From: Chloroflexota bacterium
GTDB lineage: Bacteria > Chloroflexota > Anaerolineae > Anaerolineales > UBA4823
Length of the DNA stretch: 64,000 nucleotides
Direction: 5' to 3'
NCBI GenBank assembly: GCA_029265355.1
Contig: JAJUJL010000008.1
Span: 1-64,000, forward strand
Under the pieces are notes generated by a model. It saw only the letters and a program-made list of their open reading frames with translations. It searched no databases and was not told the origin of the DNA. Shown in pieces: positions 19,577 to 27,639 of the stretch (within the stretch, counting starts at the first letter, position 1; each line of letters starts with the position of its first letter). Made by a program: the position numbers and the translations under genes.

Positions 19577-20381
19577 GCGCACGCTGGTCTCCCTGCTACT
19601 GCTGCCGATTGGCCTGCTGGCGATCGCCGCCGGCGGCTGGATCTTCGCCGGTACGATCACGCTCATTGTTACCTTAGCTGCCTGGGAGTACGTGCAGCTT
19701 TTTCGCAAGAATGGGGATCAACCGGCTGGCATTCTGATCCTGACGGGCACCGCCCTGCTGCTGCTGGCCCGCGCCTGGGATGGTTTCGAGAGCGCCCCTG
19801 TGCTTCTCAGTCTACTTACCTTGGCCAGTATGACCTGGCATGTCGTGGCTTACGAACGCGGCCGCGACCAGGCTGCCAGCGATTTTGCGATCACACTGGC
19901 AGGCATCGTCTATTTCGGCTGGATCGGCGGCTACCTGATCTCGCTGCGCCAGCTCCCGGATGGGGAATGGTGGTTCTTGTTGGCTGTGCCTTCCTTGTGG
20001 CTTGTGGATAGCGGCGCCTACATGATCGGCAGCCGCTTCGGTAAGCACAAGCTCAGCCAGCGCATCAGCCCGCGCAAGAGCTGGGAGGGGTATTTTGGCG
20101 GGTTGGTCACAGGCGCCATCGGCGGCGCTCTGCTGGCAATGCTGTGGAGCATCGGCGCCGGGCCCGAGGCAGGGCTGACCCCCATGCGTGGCGCGCTGAT
20201 CGGCATCACCATGGGACTGTTCACGATATTCGGCGACCTGGGAGAGAGCATGGTCAAGCGCCAGGTGGGTGTGAAAGACTCGGGCAACCTCCTCCCAGGC
20301 CACGGGGGCGCCTTCGACAGGATCGATTCGTGGCTGTGGGCGGGGGTGATTGGGTATTATTTGGTGGTGTGGATGGTTTGA
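19566..20381 (+). CDS. cdsA: Phosphatidate cytidylyltransferase
   Basis: CdsA makes CDP-diacylglycerol from phosphatidate and CTP, the branch point to all phospholipids. The 271-residue integral membrane protein has about seven hydrophobic segments. The full CdsA signature lies near the C-terminus ([20 protein letters not shown] followed by GGAFDRID). It overlaps uppS by 11 bases and is the last gene of the cluster. Confidence 0.96.
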   Translation: MLVKRTLVSLLLLPIGLLAIAAGGWIFAGTITLIVTLAAWEYVQLFRKNGDQPAGILILTGTALLLLARAWDGFESAPVLLSLLTLASMTWHVVAYERGRDQAASDFAITLAGIVYFGWIGGYLISLRQLPDGEWWFLLAVPSLWLVDSGAYMIGSRFGKHKLSQRISPRKSWEGYFGGLVTGAIGGALLAMLWSIGAGPEAGLTPMRGALIGITMGLFTIFGDLGESMVKRQVGVKDSGNLLPGHGGAFDRIDSWLWAGVIGYYLVVWMV

Positions 20382-20459
20382 GGTCAGTTTCCGACCGTTT
20401 GACATTAAGGCTTCATCATGGTATTATCTCCAGCTACAACAATATAGCCCCTGATGGCG

Positions 20460-20634
<175 letters not shown>

Positions 20635-20639
<5 letters not shown>

Positions 20640-20696
20640 GGCTGGCACTGCCTGATGTGTTGCCCTTTCACGATACCCGAAGGGGCAATTTTATTT
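20635..20696 (+). terminator. Riboswitch expression platform: terminator and antiterminator
   Basis: A ten-base-pair stem (20660-20669 with 20679-20688) followed by TTTTATTT is an intrinsic terminator just before metK. The competing antiterminator pairs GAGAGGGC (20635-20642), which overlaps the 3' strand of P1, with GCCCTTTC (20662-20669). SAM binding stabilises P1, frees the terminator and stops transcription. Bases 20382-20459 hold nothing else I recognise. Confidence 0.88.
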
Positions 20697-20714
20697 AGAT
20701 GTGGAGGTATCCCC

Positions 20715-21947
20715 ATGAGTACAACTTTTATGAACTCCCCCAGCCTGATGTTCACCTCTGAGTCGGTCACAGAAGGGCACCCGGATAAAATCTGTGACCA
20801 GGTCAGCGATGGTGTGCTGGACGCCTGCCTGGAGCAGGACCCCTTCTCGCGCGTGGCGTGCGAAACCGCTACCAAGACCGGCTACCTGATGCTGCTGGGA
20901 GAGATCACCACCCGCGCTCAGATCAACTTTGACGAGCTGGCACGCAAGGTGGTGCTGGATATCGGCTACGACGACAGCGCCAAGGGCTTCGACGGCAACT
21001 CCTGTGGCGTATTGGTAGCGATCGCCAAGCAATCTGGCGACATCGCCATGGGCGTGGATAAGGCGCTAGAAGCCAAGCGCGGCGAGATGAGCGAAGCCGA
21101 AGTGGACGCCATCGGCGCTGGCGACCAGGGCATGATGTTTGGTTTCGCCTGCAACGAGACGCCGACGCTGCTGCCGATGCCCATTTACCTGGCGCACAAA
21201 CTGGCCCGCCGCCTGAGCGAGGTGCGCAAGAACGGCACTTTGCCCTGGCTGCGCCCCGATGGTAAAACCCAGGTAACGGTGGAATATCGCTACGGTAAAC
21301 CGTACCGCGTGGAAACCGTTTTGGTGAGCACCCAGCATGCTCCAGAAATCAGCCAGGCTGATATTCGCCAGGCAGTGATCGAGCATGTGATCAACGCCAC
21401 CATCCCCGCCGAGCTGCTGCGCGGCTCGCCGAAGATCTATGTCAACCCCACCGGGCGCTTCGTGATCGGCGGCCCGCAGGGCGATGCTGGCTTGACCGGG
21501 CGCAAAATCATCGTCGATACCTACGGCGGCATGGGGCGCCACGGCGGCGGCGCTTTCTCGGGCAAAGATCCGACGAAAGTGGACCGCTCGGCAGCCTACG
21601 CAGCGCGCTGGGCGGCGAAGAACGTGGTGGCGGCCGGCCTGGCGGATCGCTGCGAGATCCAGGTGGCCTATGCCATCGGCGTGGCCCGCCCTCTGAGCGT
21701 CAATGTGGAAACCTTCGGCACTGGACGCATCGCCGATGAGCGCATCGCCGGGCTGGTGCAGCAACATTTCGACCTGCGCCCAGGAGCGATCATCCGCGAT
21801 TTGAAGCTGCGGCGACCCATCTACCGCCAGACGGCGGCTTACGGGCACTTTGGCCGCGACGACCTGGATCTCCCCTGGGAGCAAACCAACCGCGTCGAGG
21901 CGCTGCGCGAAGCTGCCGGCATCAACGTCGCTGTGCCGGCAGATTAA
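20715..21947 (+). CDS. metK: S-adenosylmethionine synthetase
   Basis: MetK makes SAM from methionine and ATP. The 410-residue protein has all landmarks: [20 protein letters not shown] at the N-terminus, [10 protein letters not shown], the metal/phosphate loop [19 protein letters not shown], and a C-terminal AYGHFGR. ATG 20715 is set by GGAGG seven bases upstream; the longer frame to 20655 lies in the riboswitch. It is controlled by the SAM-I riboswitch. Confidence 0.97.
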   Translation: MSTTFMNSPSLMFTSESVTEGHPDKICDQVSDGVLDACLEQDPFSRVACETATKTGYLMLLGEITTRAQINFDELARKVVLDIGYDDSAKGFDGNSCGVLVAIAKQSGDIAMGVDKALEAKRGEMSEAEVDAIGAGDQGMMFGFACNETPTLLPMPIYLAHKLARRLSEVRKNGTLPWLRPDGKTQVTVEYRYGKPYRVETVLVSTQHAPEISQADIRQAVIEHVINATIPAELLRGSPKIYVNPTGRFVIGGPQGDAGLTGRKIIVDTYGGMGRHGGGAFSGKDPTKVDRSAAYAARWAAKNVVAAGLADRCEIQVAYAIGVARPLSVNVETFGTGRIADERIAGLVQQHFDLRPGAIIRDLKLRRPIYRQTAAYGHFGRDDLDLPWEQTNRVEALREAAGINVAVPAD

Positions 21948-21965
21948 ACCCCATCTTCGATGAAA

Positions 21966-22003
21966 AAACTCAGCGGGACGTCCACTCTGTGAGACGTCCC
22001 GCT
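21966..22003 (-). terminator. Intrinsic terminator between convergent metK and cbiO
   Basis: A perfect 11-base stem (AGCGGGACGTC, 21972-21982, with its complement at 21993-22003) has a ten-base loop. On the minus strand it is followed by GAGTTTTTT, so it ends the cbiMQO transcript; it may also stop metK transcripts on the plus strand. Confidence 0.8.
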
Positions 22004-22008
22004 GTCGC

Positions 22009-22722
22009 TTAAGGCAACTCTAAACCGTGCGCCTCCAACAAAGCCTGGTCTTTGAGCAACACTGCCGTTTCGCCATCGGCGACAATCCGCCCTTCGTCCA
22101 TGATCACCATGCGTGGGAAAAGCTCCTGCACCATGCGCAGATCATGGGTCGATACCAGCATGGTGATGGGCAGGTCGTCCAGCAATTTGATCAAGTCGCG
22201 GCGGGCGCGCGGGTCGAGGCCAGCAGTGGGTTCATCCAGCACCAGGATCTCGGGCTTCATCGAAAGCACGGTAGCTATGGCGATGCGCTTCTTCTCGCCC
22301 ATGCTCAGGTGATGCGAGACGCGCCGTGCATAATTGCTCATGCGCACCGCCTGCAGCGCCTCGCGCACGCGCCCATCAACTTCTGCTGCTGATAGCCCCT
22401 GGTAAATCGGTCCATAAGCCACATCGTCGTAAACGGTTGGCGAGAAAAGCTGGTCGTCCGGCGATTGAAACACCAGCCCAACCATGGCGCGCACCCGCGC
22501 CAGGTTTTCCTTCTTAACTTCCAGGCCGCACACGCTCACCGTCCCGCTCCCCCCGTTGAGAATACCGTTAAGGTGCAGGATCAGCGTTGATTTTCCGGCG
22601 CCATTCGGCCCTACCAGGGCGACTTTTTCGCAGGGGGTAATATGCAATGAGACATTGCGCAGCGCAACGTGCCCGTCAGGATAGGCGAAAGAAAGCCCGC
22701 TTACTTCGATTTCATGGTGCAT
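22009..22722 (-). CDS. cbiO: Cobalt/nickel ECF transporter ATPase CbiO
   Basis: This 237-residue ABC ATPase energises uptake of Co2+ or Ni2+. It has Walker A (GPNGAGKSTL), the Q-loop (VFQSPDDQLF), the signature HLSMGEKKR and Walker B (ILVLDEPTAGLD) with the switch His (STHDL). It ends a minus-strand operon with cbiQ (six-base gap), cbiM and a Fur-type regulator. The metal cannot be decided from this subunit. Confidence 0.92.
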   Translation of the reverse strand: MHHEIEVSGLSFAYPDGHVALRNVSLHITPCEKVALVGPNGAGKSTLILHLNGILNGGSGTVSVCGLEVKKENLARVRAMVGLVFQSPDDQLFSPTVYDDVAYGPIYQGLSAAEVDGRVREALQAVRMSNYARRVSHHLSMGEKKRIAIATVLSMKPEILVLDEPTAGLDPRARRDLIKLLDDLPITMLVSTHDLRMVQELFPRMVIMDEGRIVADGETAVLLKDQALLEAHGLELP

Positions 22723-22728
22723 AGCCTG

Positions 22729-23535
22729 TTATCCATAGAAAAGAAACCCGAAGATGGCCAGCATGCCCAGCAGCGCCACGCCGCAGATAAGCACCAGCCA
22801 ATGTAGGGCGCGCAGGGGCGGGAGAGGCAAGTCGCGCACTTCGCCATCGTAACCGCGTGACAGCATGGCAACATAGATGCGGTCGGAGCGCTCTATGGCG
22901 CGCAAGAACAAATTGCCCGCCATTCCGCCAGCCACACGGCCGCGCCAGGAGATGCTGCCGCCCACCTTCATCCCGGGCAGCCCGGTGGCACCGCTGCGCG
23001 CTGAACGCGCCCGCAGCAAACGCATGGCTTCGTCTGCCAGCACGAACAGGTAGCGCCACATCAAGCCGAATATGCTCACCAACAGGCGTGGCACCCGCGC
23101 CGCCCGCATGGCGACCATCAACTCGGGGAATGGCGTGCTTGAAGAAAGCACGATGGCAATCTGCACCGAGATCCACGACTTCAAAGCGATGCTCACAAAA
23201 CGTTCCACACCGTCTGCTGTAGCAGTCAACCCCCAGGAGCCCAGCGATAGGCTAAAAAGCGGGACGCCCGGCAAAGTGAAGATGACCGGCAGGGCAGCTA
23301 AAACGAACGGTAGCGCCAGCACGGCGCGCCTGAAGACAAAGCCCACCCCCAGTTCGGAAAGCACAATCACACCCATCGCCAGGGCAAACAGCAGCACATA
23401 GACTGGCCAGGCTCCACTGGGAGTGAGCGCTGCAGTCAAGATGAACGCCACCGCCAACACGAATTTCACTCGCGGATCGAGGCGGTGGATGGCGCTTTGA
23501 CCGGCAATGAACGGATCCAGAAAATGGATGTGCAT
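22729..23535 (-). CDS. cbiQ: Cobalt/nickel ECF transporter membrane subunit CbiQ
   Basis: This 268-residue T-component couples the ATPase to the metal-binding S-component. It has about six hydrophobic segments and the family's cytoplasmic Ala-Arg-rich coupling motifs (AMRAARVPRLLVSI and LLRARSARSGAT). The N-terminal MHIHFLDPF and HRLDPRVKF are typical of the family. ATG 23535 gives the usual length; the longer frame overlaps cbiM. It lies between cbiM and cbiO. Confidence 0.92.
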   Translation of the reverse strand: MHIHFLDPFIAGQSAIHRLDPRVKFVLAVAFILTAALTPSGAWPVYVLLFALAMGVIVLSELGVGFVFRRAVLALPFVLAALPVIFTLPGVPLFSLSLGSWGLTATADGVERFVSIALKSWISVQIAIVLSSSTPFPELMVAMRAARVPRLLVSIFGLMWRYLFVLADEAMRLLRARSARSGATGLPGMKVGGSISWRGRVAGGMAGNLFLRAIERSDRIYVAMLSRGYDGEVRDLPLPPLRALHWLVLICGVALLGMLAIFGFLFYG

Positions 23536-23554
23536 GAGTTCCGCCCGAGATGGC

Positions 23555-24508
23555 TCAGGAAGCCGTACCTCGCTTGCGGCGTGTGTATGCAACGCCCAGG
23601 GCAATGAAGAACACGATCAGCGCCCCCAAAATGCCGGCCAGGATAGTTGCCAGGCTCTCATTTGCAATGCCCGGCAAGACGTAATCAGGGATCACGTTGT
23701 ACAGCGGTTCTCGAGCAGCATCCAAGAAACCTCGCTGCTCTGCCACCCATTCCAATCCATCGGGGTGAGCCGAAGCCAGGGGCGAAGCAATTGCCAGCGC
23801 CAGGGCGATCAGCAGGCCGGCTACCCACACGGCGGAGCTGGCTTTGACCTGCCCCTCGCCGGCTGTCACCAGGTCTCGGCGCGTGGCGTACAGGAAAGCC
23901 AACGCGCCGACGGTGATCAAGCCCTCCCCCAGGCCAATCAACGCGTGAATGCCACCCATGGCCGGCAGGGCAATATTGGCAGGAGAAGTACCGGAGAAGG
24001 CAAGTTGCAATGCAACGGCCAGGGCAGCGATGAAGATCGAAGCCCAGGCAGCGATGAAACCACCCACAAAAATTCCCCACGGTTTGCCATTCGCCAGGCG
24101 CTGGAAAGTCCGGTATACAAAATAAGACACCGCCACACCGACGATGCCCATGTTGAAGATATTAGCCCCCAGCACCAGCAATCCACCGTCCTGGAACACC
24201 AACGCCTGCACACCAACAACCGTGGTTAAGACCAGTATTGCCGCCCACGGTCCGAGCAGGATGGTGGCAATCGCTGCCCCCATCAAGTGTCCAGAAGTGC
24301 CGCCGGCGACGGTGAAGTTGAGCATCTGCCCTGCAAAGATCGCTGCCGCCAGCACGCCCATCAGCGGCGCCTGGCGCTCGCCCAGGTCCTGCCCAACGCG
24401 CCGCAATGAGTAGCCGACGACAAGTATCGTGGCTGCCCACAGGACCAAGGAAACCAGCACTGAAAGAAAGCCATCGGGAATATGCATGGGAAGCGGAGCA
24501 TACAACAT
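23555..24508 (-). CDS. cbiM: Cobalt/nickel ECF transporter CbiM with PDGLE tail
   Basis: The 317-residue substrate-binding S-component has six to seven membrane segments. The N-terminal signature MHIPDGFLS and the GGTSGHLMGA motif carry metal-ligand His residues. A C-terminal PDGLEW plus one more membrane helix corresponds to a fused CbiN/PDGLE module. A perfect ribosome site (AAGGAGG) lies eight bases before ATG 24508. That start puts MHIPDG at residue 8, although in studied members the Met-His pair is at the very N-terminus; internal ATG 24487 would restore this but has no ribosome site. The frame extending upstream to 24862 overlaps the fur gene and is not coding. Confidence 0.92.
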   Translation of the reverse strand: MLYAPLPMHIPDGFLSVLVSLVLWAATILVVGYSLRRVGQDLGERQAPLMGVLAAAIFAGQMLNFTVAGGTSGHLMGAAIATILLGPWAAILVLTTVVGVQALVFQDGGLLVLGANIFNMGIVGVAVSYFVYRTFQRLANGKPWGIFVGGFIAAWASIFIAALAVALQLAFSGTSPANIALPAMGGIHALIGLGEGLITVGALAFLYATRRDLVTAGEGQVKASSAVWVAGLLIALALAIASPLASAHPDGLEWVAEQRGFLDAAREPLYNVIPDYVLPGIANESLATILAGILGALIVFFIALGVAYTRRKRGTAS

Positions 24509-24527
24509 GATCGAACCTCCTTTTTTT

Positions 24528-24953
24528 TTAACTTCCTCGGCATTTTTCGCACACGCCGACCAGCGAAATGTGTTGCAGGTCGGCCTGGAAAGAATATTTG
24601 GATTCCAATACCTGTTCAATATCTGAGAGCAGGCTGGCATCGGCCGTGAAAGTAGCTGCACACTGGCGACAAACCAGGTGCAGGTGCGGACCATGCTGGA
24701 CAGTAGAGTAGAGCGCCTGACCATCGGCCATGAGCACGCGACTGGCCAGGCCAGTGTCCACCAGCAGATCCAGCGTGCGGTACACCGTTGCCAGGTTGAT
24801 CGCCTGTGAGCGCTGGCGAACGTCTGTATAGACCTGCTCGGCAGTGGCATGGGCGTTGCCATGCGCCAGGGCCTGGATGATCATCTCGCGCTGTGGGGTG
24901 ATGCGAAATCCTCGGCGGCGCAATGTATCAATGAGTGAAGCGCAGTGTGTCAT
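24528..24953 (-). CDS. Fur-family metal regulator
   Basis: This 141-residue protein is of the Fur/Zur/Nur family: a winged helix (RGFRITPQREMII, then ATVYRTLDLL) and a dimerisation domain with HLHLVCRQC and a C-terminal CEKC that form the structural Zn site. It lies 19 bases upstream of cbiM in the same direction, so it probably controls cobalt/nickel uptake, perhaps as a Nur- or Zur-type sensor. A palindrome covers its leader (24970-24983), consistent with autoregulation. Confidence 0.9.
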   Translation of the reverse strand: MTHCASLIDTLRRRGFRITPQREMIIQALAHGNAHATAEQVYTDVRQRSQAINLATVYRTLDLLVDTGLASRVLMADGQALYSTVQHGPHLHLVCRQCAATFTADASLLSDIEQVLESKYSFQADLQHISLVGVCEKCRGS

Positions 24954-24969
24954 TGCAAATATTATCTCC

Positions 24970-24983
24970 TGCGAACATTCGCA
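24970..24983 (-). promoter_or_regulatory. Candidate Fur-family operator
   Basis: TGCGAA-CA-TTCGCA is a perfect inverted repeat 17 bases before the fur-family ATG and directly beside its ribosome site. Its position suggests that the regulator represses its own operon. The exact metal specificity cannot be read from the box. Confidence 0.5.
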
Positions 24984-25103
24984 ATTATATCACTTGGGAT
25001 CCCCCCAGTGTTACATTTTGATTTCAGGGAAATTGCTCTGATTAAACACAACATACCCTGGAGAGCCAGGGTATGCGTGGTATTGCCTTTGGATCTGGCA
25101 GAA

Positions 25104-25436
25104 TCAGGCCATCATCAGGTGTGGTTTGAAGCGCGCCACCAAACGGTCTTTCGGCTGGTAACCAGTCACGCGCTCGCTGGGCTGACCATTGACGAAGAGC
25201 ATGAGCGTGGGAACACCCATCACCTGGTAGCTCATCGCCAGGCCAGGATTATCGTCCACATCCAGCTTCACCACCTTGACCTTGCCAGCCCATTCATCGG
25301 CGAGTTGATTCACAATCGGATCCAACATTTTGCACGGACCACACCACACAGCAGTAAAATCCACCAGCACGGGCATGACCGAATCGAGCACCTCAGCTTG
25401 AAAACTGGCTTCGCTCACATGGGATAAATTTGCCAT
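25104..25436 (-). CDS. trxA: Thioredoxin
   Basis: This 110-residue thioredoxin has the active site WCGPCK at about residues 31-36 and the cis-Pro in GVPTLMLF. It reduces cytoplasmic disulfides. GGAGG lies eight bases upstream of ATG 25436, and its own promoter precedes it (TTGACA 25498-25503, N17, TACCAT 25475-25480). It is the only classical thioredoxin in the window; the others are variant folds. Confidence 0.95.
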   Translation of the reverse strand: MANLSHVSEASFQAEVLDSVMPVLVDFTAVWCGPCKMLDPIVNQLADEWAGKVKVVKLDVDDNPGLAMSYQVMGVPTLMLFVNGQPSERVTGYQPKDRLVARFKPHLMMA

Positions 25437-25474
25437 AACATTGCCTCCTGTCGGGCACGGGAAAGCACCCTATA

Positions 25475-25503
25475 ATGGTATCCAAACCAGGGTGAAATGT
25501 CAA
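25475..25503 (-). promoter_or_regulatory. Promoter for trxA
   Basis: On the minus strand a consensus TTGACA (25498-25503) and TACCAT (25475-25480) are separated by 17 bases, giving a leader of about 35 bases with the ribosome site near its end. Confidence 0.55.
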
Positions 25504-25579
25504 TAACTCCAGGCGTCAGGTGAGTGATTTCTCAACTTGCGAATAAACACCACCGGCGAGGCGCGAACACGCAGCGCGG

Positions 25580-25608
25580 TTGACGCCTCCTGCTGTGCGT
25601 GATAGAAT
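25580..25608 (+). promoter_or_regulatory. Promoter for tRNA-Lys
   Basis: TTGACG (25580-25585) and TAGAAT (25603-25608) are separated by 17 bases and sit ten bases before the mature tRNA 5' end, a strong stable-RNA promoter layout. Confidence 0.7.
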
Positions 25609-25618
25609 TCAGTTACCC

Positions 25619-25690
25619 GGGCGCGTAGCTCAATGGCAGAGCAGTGGCCTTTTAAGCCATTGGTTGAAGGTTCGAGTCCTTCCGCGCTCA
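25619..25690 (+). tRNA. tRNA-Lys (UUU)
   Basis: A complete 72-base cloverleaf. The acceptor stem is GGGCGCG/CGCGCTC with discriminator A. The D arm is GCTC...GAGC, the anticodon arm is GTGGC-CTTTTAA-GCCAT with anticodon UUU, and the T arm is GAAGG-TTCGAGT-CCTTC. CCA is not encoded. A second copy of the 3' half follows at 25750. Confidence 0.95.
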
Positions 25691-25749
25691 TCCAAATGGC
25701 CCGTTGTGGGCCATTCTTGCTTAATCAATCTGCCGTTCAACCAATGCCC

Positions 25750-25785
25750 GCCATTCGGTTGAAGGTTCGAGTCCTTCCGCGCTCA
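25750..25785 (+). repeat. Partial copy of the tRNA-Lys 3' half
   Basis: Bases 25757-25785 repeat 25662-25690 of the tRNA exactly (29 bases: variable loop end, T arm, acceptor 3' strand and discriminator). The match extends upstream through GCCATT with one inserted C. The copy cannot form a tRNA. It looks like the trace of a recombination or integration event at the tRNA 3' end, or of slippage duplication. Confidence 0.85.
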
Positions 25786-25790
25786 CTCAA

Positions 25791-25842
25791 TTTTTCCCCG
25801 CAGGAAAAAACACCTCTCAGGTCCGCCGGATAGCGGGTTTTT
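25791..25842 (+). terminator. Hairpins downstream of tRNA-Lys
   Basis: TTTTTCC/GGAAAAA (25791-25797, 25803-25809) is followed by TCCGC/GCGGG (25822-25837), which leads into TTTTT. The second hairpin is a plausible intrinsic terminator for the tRNA transcript. The gap from here to the next gene at 26033 otherwise holds only a TATAAT box at 25962-25967 that probably serves xdhC. Confidence 0.5.
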
Positions 25843-26032
25843 GCCTCTACTCCCCTCGTGGATTTACCCACACGTCTGCCGACTGAGGATGGATTAAAAA
25901 AAAGCTCGGGCGCCTATGCCCCAGCATGACCTGGGATAAAGTTCGAAGAATATTAAAAGGGTATAATAAATTGTCGAAAGCAACGGCATATCTTCCGTTG
26001 TGCCAGCCCTTTCGACTCCAGGAGTTGGAGGA

Positions 26033-26782
26033 ATGAACAAACCGATACCTCTGCTGGCTGAAGCCATTGCCAAGAAGCAAGCCGCTGTACTGGCAACCGT
26101 GATAGATGTCATCGGCGCCTCGCCAGCCAAACCAGGCGCTCAAATTGTTCTACTAGAAGATGGAACTCGCGCCGGGACGGTCGGCGGCGGTAAGTTGGAA
26201 GCTGCCATACTCGCCGATGCAAAGGCTGCCCTGCAAGCCGGCGCGACGCTGCTGCGCCATTACAGCCTGACCGAAGAAGGCGCCGACTCCGTGGGCACGC
26301 TATGCGGCGGGGAGGTGAGCGTCTTTATTCACCCCTTTCTACCCCCACCCCAACTGATCATCGTCGGCGGCGGTCACATCGGACGCCCGCTGAAAGTGAT
26401 GGGCGAAGCCGCCGGTTTTGAGGTGATTGTGGTCGATGTCGAACCGGGTCGCGCCGATGTCCCCGAGCTCTCTGCCATTCACCTGACAGCAGACACTTAT
26501 GTGGTGCTGATCACCACCGACCACGTTTCCGATGAAGCCGCGCTGCGCCAGGTGATTGGCTCGCCGGTGCGCTATATCGGTATGATCGGCAGCCGCGCTA
26601 AATGCCGCACGATCCTGAACAACTTAAAGGCCGACGGCGTGGCGGACGAAACGCTGCAGCGTGTGTATGCTCCGATTGGTCTTGACCTGGGCGGGACATC
26701 CCCCGAGGAAATTGCGGTGGCGATCCTGGCAGAGGTGATCGCTGTCCGGCGCGGTGGGAAGGGCGGCAGTCGTTCGCGCTGA
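26033..26782 (+). CDS. XdhC/CoxI-family molybdoenzyme maturation protein
   Basis: This 249-residue protein belongs to the XdhC/CoxI family, which inserts or sulfurates the molybdenum cofactor of xanthine-dehydrogenase-like hydroxylases. The N-terminal XdhC domain has the RAGTVGGGKLE motif. The C-terminal Rossmann domain has IVGGGHIGRPL, then YIGMIGSRAK and PIGLDLGGTSPEEIAVAI, the family signature. GGAGG precedes ATG 26033. No molybdenum hydroxylase is adjacent. The molybdoenzymes in this window are of the DMSO-reductase family, so a direct link to them is doubtful. Confidence 0.9.
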   Translation: MNKPIPLLAEAIAKKQAAVLATVIDVIGASPAKPGAQIVLLEDGTRAGTVGGGKLEAAILADAKAALQAGATLLRHYSLTEEGADSVGTLCGGEVSVFIHPFLPPPQLIIVGGGHIGRPLKVMGEAAGFEVIVVDVEPGRADVPELSAIHLTADTYVVLITTDHVSDEAALRQVIGSPVRYIGMIGSRAKCRTILNNLKADGVADETLQRVYAPIGLDLGGTSPEEIAVAILAEVIAVRRGGKGGSRSR

Positions 26783-26805
26783 ATGTCATCACAATTCCGT
26801 GACAT
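26783..26805 (+). promoter_or_regulatory. Inverted repeat upstream of the arsR -35
   Basis: ATGTCA (26783-26788) and TGACAT (26800-26805) form an exact inverted repeat with an 11-base centre, ending eight bases before the -35 box of arsR. The place fits an activator site or a distal operator. It does not match the ATTCG-N6-CGAAT box found elsewhere in the window. Confidence 0.4.
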
Positions 26806-26812
26806 CTAATCC

Positions 26813-26841
26813 TTGCTGTCTAGATCAGCCTCCACTATAAT
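26813..26841 (+). promoter_or_regulatory. Promoter giving near-leaderless arsR mRNA
   Basis: TTGCTG (26813-26818), a 17-base spacer and TATAAT (26836-26841) form a strong sigma-70-type promoter. The arsR ATG at 26849 is only seven bases past the -10, so the transcript should begin at the start codon. No ribosome site is present. Confidence 0.7.
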
Positions 26842-26848
26842 TCAATGT

Positions 26849-27241
26849 ATGTTGAACTATACTGCTCCACCGACACCTGCACCTGTAGATCTGGCGCGTT
26901 TGGCGAAGTGGCTGAAAGTTCTGGCTGAGCCCAACCGCCTGCTCATCTTTCACTTGCTAATGGAAGGCGTGCAATGCAATTGCGAACTGGGCGAACATCT
27001 GAAAATGGCCCCCAACCTGATCTCGCATCACCTGCGTGTGCTGCGTGAGGCAGGCTTGATCGAAGTGGAGCGAGACTCGCTGGATGCGCGCTGGATCTAC
27101 TATTCGGTCAACCGCCAGGCGCTTCAGGCTCTCAACCAGGTTTGGAGTGCATTCTTCGACCCGCAGCGCATCAAACCACGACGCCTGACCTGCGGACCGC
27201 AGGGCGAGATGATTCGCCTCAGTCAGGTGCATGAGGGGTAA
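26849..27241 (+). CDS. arsR: ArsR-family arsenite-type repressor
   Basis: This 130-residue winged-helix repressor has the alpha-3 Cys pair of As(III)-sensing ArsR proteins (QCNCEL, C43 and C45) just before the recognition helix (MAPNLISHHLRVLREAGLI). It heads arsR-arsD-arsA, so arsenite or antimonite is the likely inducer. ATG 26849 is the only sensible start, and the promoter implies a leaderless message. Confidence 0.9.
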   Translation: MLNYTAPPTPAPVDLARLAKWLKVLAEPNRLLIFHLLMEGVQCNCELGEHLKMAPNLISHHLRVLREAGLIEVERDSLDARWIYYSVNRQALQALNQVWSAFFDPQRIKPRRLTCGPQGEMIRLSQVHEG

Positions 27242-27279
27242 ATTTTTTTAACCAACCATTTCAATGGAGATTGAACTAA

Positions 27280-27639
27280 ATGAACGATTTTGTGCCTTTT
27301 TTCGATGCTGCGCCCGCTGTTTCATCCAAAGCGGATGTTGAAATTTTCGATCCGCCCATGTGTTGCCCCACCGGCATCTGCGGGCCGACCATTGACCAGG
27401 CCTTATTGGATTTGAACGAAACGGTGTTGTCGCTCCAGGCAAAAGGGATCAGCGTGGCACGCTACCAGATGACCAGCCATCCAAATGCCTTCCTCAACAA
27501 TGCGGACGTGATGAAGCTGGTGCGCGAGCAACAAATAGCTGCATTGCCCATCACCGTGGTGCAGGGCAGAGTCATTAAAACACAGGCTTACCCTACTCTG
27601 GAAGAAGTGCTGATTCACCTTAACGGAGCCTCCGTATGA
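27280..27639 (+). CDS. arsD: ArsD arsenite metallochaperone
   Basis: ArsD hands As(III) or Sb(III) to the ArsA ATPase. In this 119-residue thioredoxin-fold protein the binding cysteines lie in MCCPTGICG (C28, C29, C34), with the same spacing as the C12/C13/C18 set of plasmid ArsD. A 16-residue N-terminal extension precedes the domain. The stop overlaps arsA (ATGA), so the chaperone and its client ATPase are translationally coupled. Confidence 0.93.
   Translation: MNDFVPFFDAAPAVSSKADVEIFDPPMCCPTGICGPTIDQALLDLNETVLSLQAKGISVARYQMTSHPNAFLNNADVMKLVREQQIAALPITVVQGRVIKTQAYPTLEEVLIHLNGASV

Noticed and set aside
24508-24862. N-terminal extension of CbiM to 24862.
   Set aside because: It runs antiparallel in frame through the fur-family gene on the same strand, has Trp/Cys/Ser-rich nonsense sequence, and the perfect ribosome site is at 24508.
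24954-25103. A cobalamin riboswitch in front of the cbi operon.
   Set aside because: The leader before the fur-family gene is short, with no B12-box-like sequence; control by the Fur-type protein is more likely.
25662-25785. A second tRNA gene at 25750.
   Set aside because: Only the 3' half is present; no D arm, anticodon arm 5' strand or acceptor 5' strand can be found upstream.
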